Assembly (NCBI GenBank): GCA_003254905.1 | Contig: QANU01058279.1 | Span: 1-64,000, forward strand | DNA: 64,000 bases | Reading direction: 5' to 3' | Source of the DNA: Nissolia schottii | Lineage: Eukaryota; Streptophyta; Magnoliopsida; Fabales; Fabaceae | Shown here: positions 49,188 to 60,409 of the stretch, piece after piece | Numbering within the stretch: the stretch's first letter is position 1 | Layout: every line of letters starts with the position of its first letter | Made by a program: the position numbers and the translations under genes | The notes under the pieces: generated by a model | Databases searched by the model: none | Seen by the model: only the letters and a program-made list of their open reading frames with translations | Told to the model about the DNA's origin: nothing

Positions 49188-49794
49188 ATGGCTTTAAAAA
49201 ATACCCTTTTCATTTTAGCCTTCTTGACCATAGTCATTCTAATCCCTTCAAAGGTAGCTTGCCAGGGACTTGGCAATCCCAAGACTTTCTCTAACACAAA
49301 AACAGGTCAGTTTGAGCTTTAACTTTTGTATTTTTTCACAAACAAAGAATCATTAAATGGATACAAAGAGATCCATTCTCACAATGTTGATTTCCTCTTT
49401 GAATCATTTTTTTCTCTCTTACATCAGGCTAAGATTCTTTCACAGATGATTATGATAATTGGTAAAAATTGTGTTAGGATTATTATGTTCCTATTCAAAT
49501 GCGATGAATCACATAATTTGATTTAACACAATTCAAATGTTTGCAGATGAAAATGTTGACGAATAACGTTAACAAAGTCAAATACGGACAAAACCATGAC
49601 CAAGGTGAAAATTATTCATGATTCCCGAAATAGTTGTATAGTGTATCTAAGAATTTATACTTATATAAAATTTTAAAACGAATGGTATTATGTATTGAAT
49701 AAGTTATTGTCTTTCTGCAGTTGATTCTTCGGTTAATGGGAGTTCATTCAAATGTCACGTGTGTTGCAAACCGTACGCGTGTGGATGTTGCTAA
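49188..49794 (+). pseudogene. C1: small secreted cysteine-rich peptide gene with damaged middle exon
   Basis: Three exons by comparison with C2 and C3: 49188-49305, 49547-49604, 49721-49794. Exon 1 encodes a signal peptide (MALKNTLFILAFLTIVILIPSKVACQ) plus GLGNPKTFSNTKT. Exon 3 encodes DSSVNGSSFKCHVCCKPYACGCC, a C-x2-CC-x4-C-x-CC motif. Exon 2 is 58 nt against 63 nt in C2 and C3; the 5-bp loss creates a stop (DENVDE*). All introns are phase 1, so skipping exon 2 would restore the frame and give about 63 aa ending in the Cys motif. The domain family is not recognised; it is loosely like the Cys tails of class II plant GRPs. It is either a pseudogene or a gene using exon skipping. Confidence 0.65.
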
Positions 49795-50169
49795 AGGCAA
49801 AGCATATAAATTGGATGCATGTATAGACTTGTATCCAACTAGTAGCTAGTAGCTAAGAATTTAAAAATAAAGTTTGTTGAAGTTTCTTCTGTCAACTACG
49901 CAAACATGTAGCTCACTTGTATATTGTAATTGAGCCACTTATCAAACGTGAATAATAATTATTATGTAGTTTAACATTTTCTTATAATTTGGTTATATTA
50001 TACCTATTTATGTTCTTTAGTTGTAATTGATTATAAACTTTTAATTAATTACTAGCCTATATTGATACATATGTACAACCTTCACAAAACTTACAAACTT
50101 AAATAAACGTAAAAAGACAATTTTAATTTTGGATCCCATATATATACATGGCAACCAATGTTGTCCCCA

Positions 50170-51443
50170 TTTCAGAAGACTGCGATAGGAGAAAATATAC
50201 ACATTAATTCAACAAAAATAAATATGGTAAAATCTCATAAAATCTTAAAAATTGATTTAAATCTTCTAAAATGAGGGTGGTTGAAAAGGGAGAAAGGGAT
50301 TATTGTTATTAATTATTATTTTATAAATAACTTATTTCTACATACTCATTTGATCAATGAAAAAAGTTATTTACCAATTGAAATTGGGAGAGACATTGCT
50401 CTCAATATTTTAGGCTAGGAATATTTAAAGTAACTTTCCACCTAACAAGTTATTTAGGGAATCATGCATTTCAAACTTTTGTCATCATTCTACTGCGGAA
50501 CTAAGCTACTGACGACTTATGCAACAACTTGTTCCTTGATCTTTGTTATCATTAGAAAAACTTGAATTGATCCAAAATTTTTGCTTTATTTAAATAAAAT
50601 ATATGATAATTATATGTATTACTTAAATGTTTACGGATCCAATAACCATGGATATCTAAAAATTATACGAGGGATCACTCTACTTGTAAATGGGTAAGGC
50701 CACTGCCCCCCACCAAAATATGGAGCACTTTTTTAATATCAGTATAGGACTATATCCTTCTTCACCACTGACCCACGCCAAGCTTACATGCGGTGATACT
50801 AGATCTTGTTTATTCATCCCATTACATGAAGAGGCAGCACTAACATAGACTGAATTATATAAAATTAAATTAGCAATGATAGTGACACTGATGGGTAGTT
50901 GTAGTTACACTTAATGTTAGTTACATGAGTTAGAGGTGACTAAAAGGCGTTACATCAATAAAAAGGTGAATAAAGTCTACATGTACATATAAAAGTAAGA
51001 GATAAAATCCTTGGATATATTACAAAGAAAAAGTTTAAAATAACACATCTAAATTTCTCTAATCAAATTGTTGGCAACGAAATTAAATATGGTTTTCCAT
51101 GAATACTTCTTCTTACAGTTGAGACAATATCAAACTTACAATAATTATTAATTTGGTTTTAAAGGAGAACAGAAAAATAATCGACCTTTAATTTTAAATA
51201 TTATATATATATATATATCACTATTTCAATTTTTGTTACATTATTTTAGCTACTTTAACTTTGACTTTAATTCACACACACAAAGTTGTCCCTAAATATC
51301 AATTTTTTGGGGTGTTTTAATTAGTATGTGAACTTTTTACTAATGTCTACATTGCTCGATCAAAAAAAAAAAAAACTCCATTGCTTCATGAACATTTGGA
51401 AGGTTGTCATGTTAATCTTTCTATTTAAAATATTCAAAAATCA
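50170..51443. other. AT-rich spacer with a truncated third copy of the C-gene upstream region
   Basis: 51030-51290 matches 48230-48480 and 53910-54100 ('gttgagacaatatcaaactta.aataatta', 'caatttttgttaca'), but no gene follows before the gap. Confidence 0.55.
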
Positions 51444-51805
51444 NNNNNNNNNNNNNNNNNNNNNNNNNNNNNNNNNNNNNNNNNNNNNNNNNNNNNNNNN
51501 NNNNNNNNNNNNNNNNNNNNNNNNNNNNNNNNNNNNNNNNNNNNNNNNNNNNNNNNNNNNNNNNNNNNNNNNNNNNNNNNNNNNNNNNNNNNNNNNNNNN
51601 NNNNNNNNNNNNNNNNNNNNNNNNNNNNNNNNNNNNNNNNNNNNNNNNNNNNNNNNNNNNNNNNNNNNNNNNNNNNNNNNNNNNNNNNNNNNNNNNNNNN
51701 NNNNNNNNNNNNNNNNNNNNNNNNNNNNNNNNNNNNNNNNNNNNNNNNNNNNNNNNNNNNNNNNNNNNNNNNNNNNNNNNNNNNNNNNNNNNNNNNNNNN
51801 NNNNN
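51444..51805. other. Assembly gap (362 N)
   Basis: Run of N. The DNA changes from AT-rich to GC-rich across it, so the join is not proven. Confidence 1.
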
Positions 51806-52260
51806 TCACCCCGATATCAGCATCTCATAACCGCCCAAAACAAGCGGCCCCGAGATCCCCGTTATCTTATCTCGTCCAAGATAAGATAACCCACTCCGCC
51901 GAGATAAGAGAAATCACAGCGGGATCCACGGCCAGAGCGCATAGCGCGGGGTCGAGATATCCCCCACCACCGCGATACGCGGAACCTCTTCAACCGCCTC
52001 GGCTATATAATAAGCCCGCGTCCTAGGTATGAGATCATCCAATAATCACTTACTATACTCCTTAGACCCTTGCTTACTTGAGCGTCGGAGTAATTGCAGG
52101 TACCCACCGCAATCGCGAGTCCGAAGGTCGATCGTGCTGGAGCTAGAGCATTCATCCCGTTCCCAAGCCTCAGGATCCAGAGCTTGTACCGAGGTGCATA
52201 CTTCGGAACACTTTCCATCGGTGCTCTCTAGTGGTCGCGAAAATGGTCAAAGTCTAACCC
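51806..52260 (+). mobile_element. GC-rich retrotransposon LTR fragment
   Basis: Holds a TATA box in 'cggctatataataagcccgcg' (TATATAA at 52004-52010) and, about 70 bp later, 'acttgagcgtcggagtaattgcaggtaccca', a phrase typical of the R-U5 part of plant gypsy/TRIM LTRs. The upstream part is inside the gap. Open frames through it are not genes. 52261-52490 shows nothing recognisable. Confidence 0.6.
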
Positions 52261-52489
52261 CCAACAAGTGCAGACTTTGCATTGTCCCCAGATCTCGCAA
52301 AAGGTCCTCTCCCTCAATGTTCAATCGTAATTCCTTTTCTCATTGGCCTCGCCGCTACAATAGGTACCAAGGTCACCTATCTTACCGCTGAGGAAGATTG
52401 ATTGGGGTTTCAACTTCCGAAAATTAAAATAAAAAAATAAAAAATCAGGTATGAGGAAAATAAAATTCAGGTGTAATGTGCTAAACTCT

Positions 52490-53905
52490 TTGTTGTTGTC
52501 ACTAATTGACCAACTGCCCTATATATTCTGACTGAACTATGACGCACTGACTAACTATCATGGGGCTACCATCCGAGCTAACCTAACTATACTGACAGAC
52601 TATCCTACGCCTACTAATGATCTAATGAGTTTATGTTTGGCTAACTATCAAGAACTGGTGGCTAAGGTACTAAAAATATGTTGACGAGTTACTTGGGAAC
52701 TATGGGTTGATCGGTTGTGATGACACTGAGTGGCAATTCAATTACGGTTGACTAGACTCTATACCATATGGACTCATGGTTTGGTAACTACTAACTACGC
52801 GACTGATATTGTCTTGGTTAAATGTTATGTATCTCCTATAGCTAGATTGAGTATTTGTTCCAAGCTTTAAACTATTCTACTATAACTGCTTCATTATTCA
52901 GGCAAATAACAACTATGCTGATGTAACTACGCTGGCTAATTTTTCTAAGTCATTGTCTAACTACTAGAACTGTGCTGGATAGATGAGTCTGTGGATGCGC
53001 TAAATCTGAGGATATGTCTTACTGAGTATGATGAGTTCATGTCAGAGCAATGATCTTATACAATAAGTCTAACAACCAATTTGTAACATATGTCTACTAT
53101 CCTAAGATTCACATGTTATACTAATTATGATTTCTTTTAACATGTTTGGTGATCTGTCTAGGGCATGTCTATTACTTAATTATAGGTTATGTCTGTATAG
53201 CCTACATTACTATTAATTATGAATAATTTGGTTTCTAAGCTAATAGGCATACATCCCTAAGCATATAATCTCTAAACATATTATCCCTATACTAACACAT
53301 GCATAATAATATTATAAAACATAAAGGCACAATTGACTCAATTGAACTGAAATAAAAGGGCACAACTGTTCGACGTAGTGGGACCTCTACTTGTCTAGAA
53401 TGGTCGAAGACTAAGGAGCGCAGACATTAGAAACTCTGAGCAACGTAGCGCTGCCATTACTTCTCCACAACTCAACACTTGTACTGAGAAAAAGTCCCAA
53501 CAATGAATGAAACCTTATGAGCTCTAAAGAAATTAGCAATTGTAACACTAACAGGCAGATTCTATTGATAGGGGGAGTCAACCCCCTATAACGCTAGGCA
53601 ATGTGGGCTTAAAATCTCGATTTCACTACAACAGTCTGCTCGTTTTACTCTGCTACAATGGTAAATGACCGTTGTAACAGTCTTAGGCTAGAAGGGTCAT
53701 CAGGTCATCACATTCTTCCCCCTTAAAAGAATTTGGTCCCCAAATTCCACTGAATTGCGTAGGTTAACCAAAATTGATTGGCATTAGAACTAATCGATTT
53801 GGACTTTACTGAGGTAAACACTTTTAAGGGCTCCGCCATGCTCCCACTATGCTACTCTGATATACCTTGACCTGCTAAACAAAGGACTCCTGTGCCGCAT
53901 TACTA
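52490..53905. repeat. LTR-like repeat, copy 2
   Basis: Counterpart of 46490-47740, diverged by substitutions and small indels, lying directly before the C2 unit. Confidence 0.65.
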
Positions 53906-54922
53906 GTCATGTATACTTCTTATAGTTGAGACAATATCAAACTTATAATAATTACTATAGTTTCAAAGGAGAAGAGAAAATTAACCAATCTTTGATTTTA
54001 ATTTATATATTTATATATATATATATTATCATGATTTCAATTTTTGTTACATAATGTTAATTGAGGCCTCAAAATTTTAACTATTTTAACTTAATTTTGA
54101 CTTAGATTTCCATATATATATTTATATATATGTATATATATATATATATGTATATGTATATACACACACAAGATTAAATTGTACTTTCATGCATGTTCTT
54201 GGTTTTCTTATTTTTCTTTCATGTTTCATTAACTCTATTATTGTTTGTTTAAATAAGGTTAATTTGAGACAGTATTGATAATTAATTAGAAAGGTTTAGA
54301 TAAAAATATCATACGATTGATCTTTATTTATTATTATATGAATTTAGTTGATGTATATTTGTGTGTATAAAAAATGATAACAAAATTTTTCCAGATTGTT
54401 AATTACTTTATTATTTTTCTATATTTTTCAAAAAGAAAAAAATCAACAGAGAGCTATTTTTGTTTGATTTTGATTTTTTCCGAAAGAAATTAAGGAAAAC
54501 TTTGAAAGTATAATGTGTCTTATTTGTTGAAATTGATTTTAGAGCTTTATATAAATAAATATTTATGATAATTAATTTTGTTTATCAAAAGCAAAATGAA
54601 TAAAACATTCAATGTATAATACAACCTACGTTAGCATGTTGACTATAGTTATTGATATAAATAGTTTGTCATTATAACTTAATTTTTTTTTAAAAATATA
54701 TAGTCAATAGTTCAATTAAACGTTATGTTGACTTCGGTGGTAGGCAATTGTATTTGCTAGGTACATTTTGACTACCATATCTCTACAAGAAAAAAAAATT
54801 TGACTACAATTAACCATACCTTTTGGGTTGGGGAACCACTGGTCACTCCATTATATATAAAGGTCATTCTCTACATAACTTTCATATCTTTTATTAGTTA
54901 ATAGTTCTAGTTTCCTACCAAA

Positions 54923-55529
54923 ATGGCTTTAAAAAACGCTCTTTTCATTCTAGCCCTCTTGACCATAGTCGTTACAATCCCTTCAAAGGTAACAGGCCAA
55001 AGACTTGACATTCCCAAGACTTTCTCAAACACAAAAGCAGGTTAGTTTGAGATTTAATTTATGTATTTTCTCACGAACAATGAATCATTAAATGGATACA
55101 AAGCGATCCATTCTCATAATGTTAATTTCCTCTTTGAATCATTTTTTCCTTTAAATCAGGCTAAAATTCTTTCACAGATGATTATGTTAATTGGTAAAAA
55201 TTGTCTTAAGATTTTTACATTCCTATTCAAATGCAATGAATCACTTCATTTGATATGACACAATTCAATGTTTGCAGATGAGAACGTTAGAGAGACGATT
55301 GATGTTAATGTGGTCAAGTACAAACAAAACCGTCACCAAGGTGAAAATTATGCATGATTCCCTAAATAGTTGTGTAGCGTATCTAAGAATATATATTACT
55401 TATATAAATTTGAAAATGAATGATATTATGTATTGAACATGTTATTGTCTTTCTGCAGCTGATTCTTCGGTTAATGGGAATTCTTTCAAATTTCTAAAGT
55501 CAAACCATATAAATTGGATACACGTATAA
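54923..55529 (+). CDS. C2: small secreted peptide gene that has lost the cysteine motif
   Basis: Exons 54923-55040, 55278-55340 and 55459-55529, all introns GT-AG phase 1; 83 aa. The signal peptide (MALKNALFILALLTIVVTIPSKVTGQ) is followed by RLDIPKTFSNTKA, DENVRETIDVNVVKYKQNRHQ and DSSVNGNSFK. A deletion of about 37 bp then removes the Cys stretch seen in C1, and translation runs on to FLKSNHINWIHV. No cysteine remains in the predicted protein. TATA at 54851-54860. The region (53910-55870) matches the C1 unit (48290-50170) along its length. It may be expressed, but its ancestral role is probably lost; no function known. Confidence 0.6.
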
Positions 55530-55941
55530 ATTTGTATCCTAGTAGCTAGTATGTAATAATTTAAAAATAAAGTCTGTTGAAGTTTCTTCTGTCAACCACG
55601 CATGCATGTAGCTCACTGGTATCTTGTAATTGAGCCACTTATCAAACATGAACAATAATTATTATATAGTTTAACATTTTCTTATAATCTTGGTTATATT
55701 ATACCTATTTAGGTTCTTTAGTTGTAATTGATTATAAACTCTTACTTAACTACCAACCTACACCGATACATATGTACAACCTTCGTAAAACTTACAAACT
55801 TAGATAAATGAAAAAAGACAATTTTAATTTTGGATCCCATGTATGTACATGGCAACCTATGTTGTCCCCATGTCACAAGATTTAGAATTTTTCGATTTGC
55901 AGACATTGTTCATGTCACAATAGTTCAATTTGCAGACATTC

Positions 55942-56127
55942 TTATTGTGAAGTTTTTGCATAAAAATGTGGTGTGCACCTGATGCCACCAAAGTTATGGT
56001 ACCCACCATAGCCTTCACCGTTTTCTTGCATCCTTTCCTTCTTTTCTCCTATCTTTCTTGCCACTATAGTTGAAGCAACTTTCTTTTTGTTTTTTTTTTT
56101 TTTCCTTTCTTGTATTCGAGGTGGCAC
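55942..56127 (-). pseudogene. GRP-like fragment on the minus strand
   Basis: The minus frame reads ..VASTIVARKIGEKKERMQENGEGYGGYHNFGG.., recalling the 'AVATR.LAE..' and 'YGGYHN.GG' parts of the GRPs, without leader or repeat array. Weak; could be chance. Confidence 0.3.
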
Positions 56128-56725
56128 ACAAGCATGAAATCCAGGGCATTAATGGACCATATCTTTATAGTAATAAATTGTAACAATTTATTGATGGGAG
56201 AGATCAAACAATTTATTTTTATTAAAGAGTGAAAAAAAACAAATTGTCAATACAATTGTAATCCAATTACCAAAGGTGATAGGATAAAGTTAGGGGAGAA
56301 GTTTTTTTTTCATAAATAAAATATGAAGGATGCTAACATTTTTATTAAGTTATTAATTTTGATGAACTAATTGTATAAGTTTTATATTTTTATTTAATTA
56401 TGTATTGTTTATATATGTGAAACTTTTGAGGTTGTTGGTGTGAGATTCAACTAATTTTATGGAAATACATGATTGAAAATATAGTAAAACAATTTACACT
56501 TACATGCATCAAAATTAATCTTTAACCCATTTCCTAATGCCATTCAAATGAAAGAGGAGTGAAAAAGGCATGAATTCATGTTGTGAATGAGAGAAAAATA
56601 CATGAATGCGGTTAAGTAGATCTCACTTACTCTTTTACTAAAAGGATTTTTCGAGTACTCTCACTACATTATATATAGTGCTGAAGTACCTTTTTCTTCA
56701 TCATTCCCAAGAATCACTAGCAAAA

Positions 56726-57606
56726 ACGAGTCCTAAGTCCATTCTTTGTTGTTGTATATTGGGGTGGGTTCTCCTCTCAGTTGCAGCGACTGATGAGACG
56801 TCTAAAGATGAGAGGTAAGGTATGATTTGTGGTTTGAAATTTGATAAATGAATTTCATTTCATTTAAATGTATTTAGAAAATTACATTTTACCATACATT
56901 TCAACATAACTTTTACCATAAGTTAATAAAAAATTATTTACATGCTTGTAGTTTAAATATATTGAACCTCTATCTCATTCATGTAAATTTTGTTGGTGAA
57001 GCAGGTCAAGTAAACACAATTCAAGAAAGTCTTCTTGGAGCTGATGTTAAGACAGAACATTGTTAGTATTTTTCCTTTTTGTCACCTTTTAGTTTAATTG
57101 GACTATTGCAAATACACAATGAAATCATATAATTAATGTCATCATTAATGACCAATATTAAATTTAATGGAATTATACCGTTGTAATGGAAGAGCCAAAT
57201 CATCAGAACAAAAAATGTAAGGGAGGTAGTGAAGACCATCTTAATTGTGGTGGAGGCGGCGGAAGTGGCGGCGGAAGCGGAGGTGGGAGTGGCAAAAGTT
57301 GTACGTGGTGGTTATGGAGGTGGTGGAAGTGATGATGGTAGTGGCAAGAGCAGTAGAGATGGAGGATATGGTGGTGGTGGAAGTGGCAGGAGCAGTGGTG
57401 GGAATATGGAGGTGGAAGTAGTGGTGGAAGCAAAGGAGGTAGTGGTAATTATGGCAGTGGTGGAAGCGGTTGTAGTGATTCGGAGGGTATGGATGGGGTG
57501 GAAGTGGAGGAGGAGCGAGGCAGAGGGGAAAACTATGAATAACGAAGTAGTGGTGATAGTTAAGAATTTGTCATTAAATATACCTAATGATTGTATGCTT
57601 GATTAA
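56726..57606 (+). pseudogene. GRP-like gene with ACG in place of the start codon and frameshifted Gly repeat
   Basis: A TATA-like 'cattatatatagtg' (about 56667) precedes a leader-like frame that begins ACG at 56726 where an ATG would be expected: (T)SPKSILCCCILGWVLLSVAATDETSKDER, then a donor (gag/ag gtaagg). Downstream, a Gly/Ser-rich region (57187-57540) is split over three frames: EDHLNCGGGGGSGGGSGGG, then GGYGGGGSDDGSGKSS, then YGGGSSGGSKGGSGNYGSGG. AATAAA follows at 57606. The missing start and two frameshifts argue for a dead gene; sequencing errors could explain the shifts but not the ACG. Confidence 0.5.
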
Positions 57607-57876
57607 ATAAAGCATAAATATTATTTTAGTTTATCACCAAAATCTTGTATTTCATATATGGGCCAATGCTTACATATGAAATTTCTAATTATTCAAAATT
57701 TATGGATATCCATTCTCATTAATGATGGATTTTCACTTTGAATTATTTTCTTTCTTAACTCAGGTTCTTTTATAAATGACTATGTTAATAGATAAAAATT
57801 GTATTAACATTGTTTTGTTTCAATTCAAATGTGATGACTCGCATAATTTAATTTGTCATAATTTAAATGTTTGCAG

Positions 57877-58136
57877 ATGAGAATGTCACAGAGACGAATG
57901 ATGTTAATGAAGTCAAATATGGACTTAATCAGGGCCAAGGTGCAAATTGTATATGATTCCTTGAATAGTTGTGTTGCTTATCTAAGAATTTTTACTTATT
58001 TAAATTTGAAAAAAATAATATTCTATATTCAATAAAATATTGACTTTCTGCAGTTGATTCTTCGGGTGGAGGATATCCTTTCAAATGTCACAAGATATGT
58101 TGTGTGGTACCAGACGCCCCCTGCTCATGTTGTTAA
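57877..58136 (+). pseudogene. C3: cysteine-rich peptide exons 2 and 3, leader exon not found
   Basis: Exon 2 (57877-57939, 63 nt) encodes DENVTETNDVNEVKYGLNQGQ and exon 3 (58054-58136) encodes DSSGGGYPFKCHKICCVVPDAPCSCC and stop, with the same phase-1 GT-AG pattern as C1 and C2. Intron 1 sequence is recognisable back to about 57690, but no MALKN-type leader is present; the GRP-like pseudogene lies upstream. The motif is C-x3-CC-x6-C-x-CC, six cysteines. 'TNDVNEVKYG' also resembles the 'TNEVNDAKYGG' junction of CORA-type GRPs, hinting at shared ancestry. Both exons are undamaged. Confidence 0.6.
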
Positions 58137-58401
58137 AGTCAAACCACATATGGTGGATACATACATATAGATGTGTATCCATCTAGTAACTAGCTAATAT
58201 TTAAGAATTAAGAAATAAAGTATGCAATTTCTCTATACACTTTAGCATGCCTGTTAAATGTTGAAATCTTTCGTTAACCATACATGTAGTTAATTGGTAT
58301 CTTCGAGTTGAACAACATATCATACATGAATAATAGTTTTTTATATAATTTTGTTGGTAACGAATTACTATATAATTTAAAATTTCTTGTAATTTTAATT
58401 A

Positions 58402-60329
58402 CAATTCTGCTACATGTATACTCATTTTTCATACACCATACATACACTTGTATAATAATACTGTGGGTTCTCAAAATAACCGCCACATCCACTATCTCTC
58501 TCACCCAGCTACACTTCCCACTTGCAATACATTTCGTTTGCACTTCCTTTGATTTCCACGAATTTAGTGCGGGAATATTAATAAGCAAAGCATATAGTTT
58601 TGACAAATCTTTCCTTGTAAAAAAAGATCGACTTTCTAACAATTTTCACAAGACCATACTCTGCACAAATAAATACTCAAGGATAATTAAGAAATCATAT
58701 ATTTGAAGCAATATATTCTTCATGGCATTCCAAACCCATTATGAGACCCTTGTCGTACCAATACCTGTATTTGCAACAAATATATGAATATTAGTGTTTG
58801 TTTGGGCCACATATTCTGCAAATTATAGATATTTTGTAAATTACTCTTTGTTACATTAGTATACACAAAGTTTGTGTTATAGTGTCCATAATGTTTGTGC
58901 TATAGGGGGTATAAAGTTTGAGTAGTTAATATGCTAAAATGCGCATCTTCTTCCTCAACAAAGATAGAATCCGTTTCCTGTCGATAATGTTTGCACATAC
59001 GCCTATTTAATGTTTGCACTTACGCCTATTTAAAGTTTGCACACTTTTACAATACATCAGATTCTGTATTTTTATGCATTTGTGACAAACACATAATGCT
59101 TATATCAAACCATCTAATGTTTATCATGACAATATATAAAAAAATTGTGTCAAAATGTTTATAATATTTATGCATTAATGTTGAATGGTTGAGAATGTGC
59201 CAAAATGCACATCCTCTTCCTCAATAAAGACCAAACTTGTGACCTGTGGATAATGTTTGCACATACGTCCATTTAATGTTTGCATTTATGTCCATTTAAA
59301 GTTTTGTAAACTTCTACAATACATCAAATTCTGCACTTTTATGCATTTATGACAAACACATGACGCTTATATCACACCATCTAATGTTTATTCATGACAA
59401 TATGTAAAAAATTGTGTCAAAATATTTATAATATTTATGCATTACTTGTTGAAAGGTTGAGAATATGCCAAAATACATATCCTCTTCCTCAATAAAGACA
59501 AAACATGTGACTTGTGGATAATGTTTGCACATACGTCCATTTAATATTTACACTTATGCCCATTTAAAGTTTACACACTTCTACAATACATCAAATTCTG
59601 CATTTTTATACATTTGTGACAAACACATAATGCTTATATCACACCATTTAATGTTTATTCATGACAATATGTAAAAAATTGGTTCAAAATGTTTATAATA
59701 TTTATGAATTAATTGTTGAAAGGTTGAGAATGTGCCAAAATGCACATTCTCTTCTTCAACAAAGACAAAACCTACGACCTGTGGATAATGTTTGCACATA
59801 ATTAAACTCATTTAATGTTTGCACTTATGCCCATTTAAAGTTTGCATATTCAATTTTCTGTCATATGCGCATGTTAGTGATGAATAAGCATTAGAACATA
59901 TAAAACTTCAGTAAATTAAAATTTCACAGAGACGTGAAAGAACAAAACTCTTCATGGAAATCAAAGAAAAAGAGCATGAAAACGATGATGATGATGATAT
60001 AAATATAATAGAAAATTGAATGACGATGATGAGAGGATAATCAAAGAAAGGGTGATGATAGTGATAATCAAAGAATGGATAACGATGATAGGAGGATGAG
60101 AGAATGGCAGAGGATGACGATGATGACGATGACAAACATAACAGAATAAGGATGAGAAGTTGAAGATGACGAGTGAAAACGATGACGAGAACGAGTACGG
60201 GATTGGGGCGCACGCGTTGTGTATAATTATACGCTATATGTATAATTATCATTAATTAAGTATAAAACCGTATAAAAGAGTAGTGTGTGTACGGGTGTAT
60301 GGTTTAGGGGTGTACATGGAGCATTTTCG
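58402..60329. mobile_element. 1928-bp long relative of MITE family M
   Basis: Ends CAATTCTGCTACATGTATAC and GGGTGTACATGGAGCATTTTCG match the family M termini, flanked by TTTTAATTA / TTTTAACTA (8 of 9; 58393-58401 and 60330-60338). The interior has 'tttgcaca' and 'aatgtttgtgc' motifs and a 267-bp tandem repeat. No transposase frame seen. Confidence 0.75.
58933..59850. repeat. 267-bp tandem repeat, three full units plus partial fourth
   Basis: Equivalent 'gccaaaatgcacatcctcttcctc' starts lie at 58933, 59199, 59467 and 59734 (spacing 266, 268, 267). Each unit contains 'gtggataatgtttgcacatacg' and 'atttaaagttt'. Confidence 0.85.
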
Positions 60330-60369
60330 TTTTAACTATTTTATATTTCATTCTTTCTTTATTTTTCAA

Positions 60370-60372
<3 letters not shown>

Positions 60373-60404
<32 letters not shown>
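60373..60404. repeat. (AT)16 microsatellite
   Basis: Uninterrupted AT units. Confidence 0.95.

Positions 60405-60409
<5 letters not shown>

Noticed and set aside
51328..52026. Long frame across the N gap and LTR
   Set aside because: Half is N and the rest is LTR with promoter signals.
57203..57433. His/Pro-rich minus-strand frame
   Set aside because: Antisense of the Gly/Ser repeat; low complexity without other support.
58308..58706. 132-codon frame near C3
   Set aside because: Crosses the left border of the 1.9-kb element at 58402; no codon bias or homology.
58933..59850. CRISPR array
   Set aside because: Units are 267 bp with no spacer pattern, in plant DNA within a transposon.
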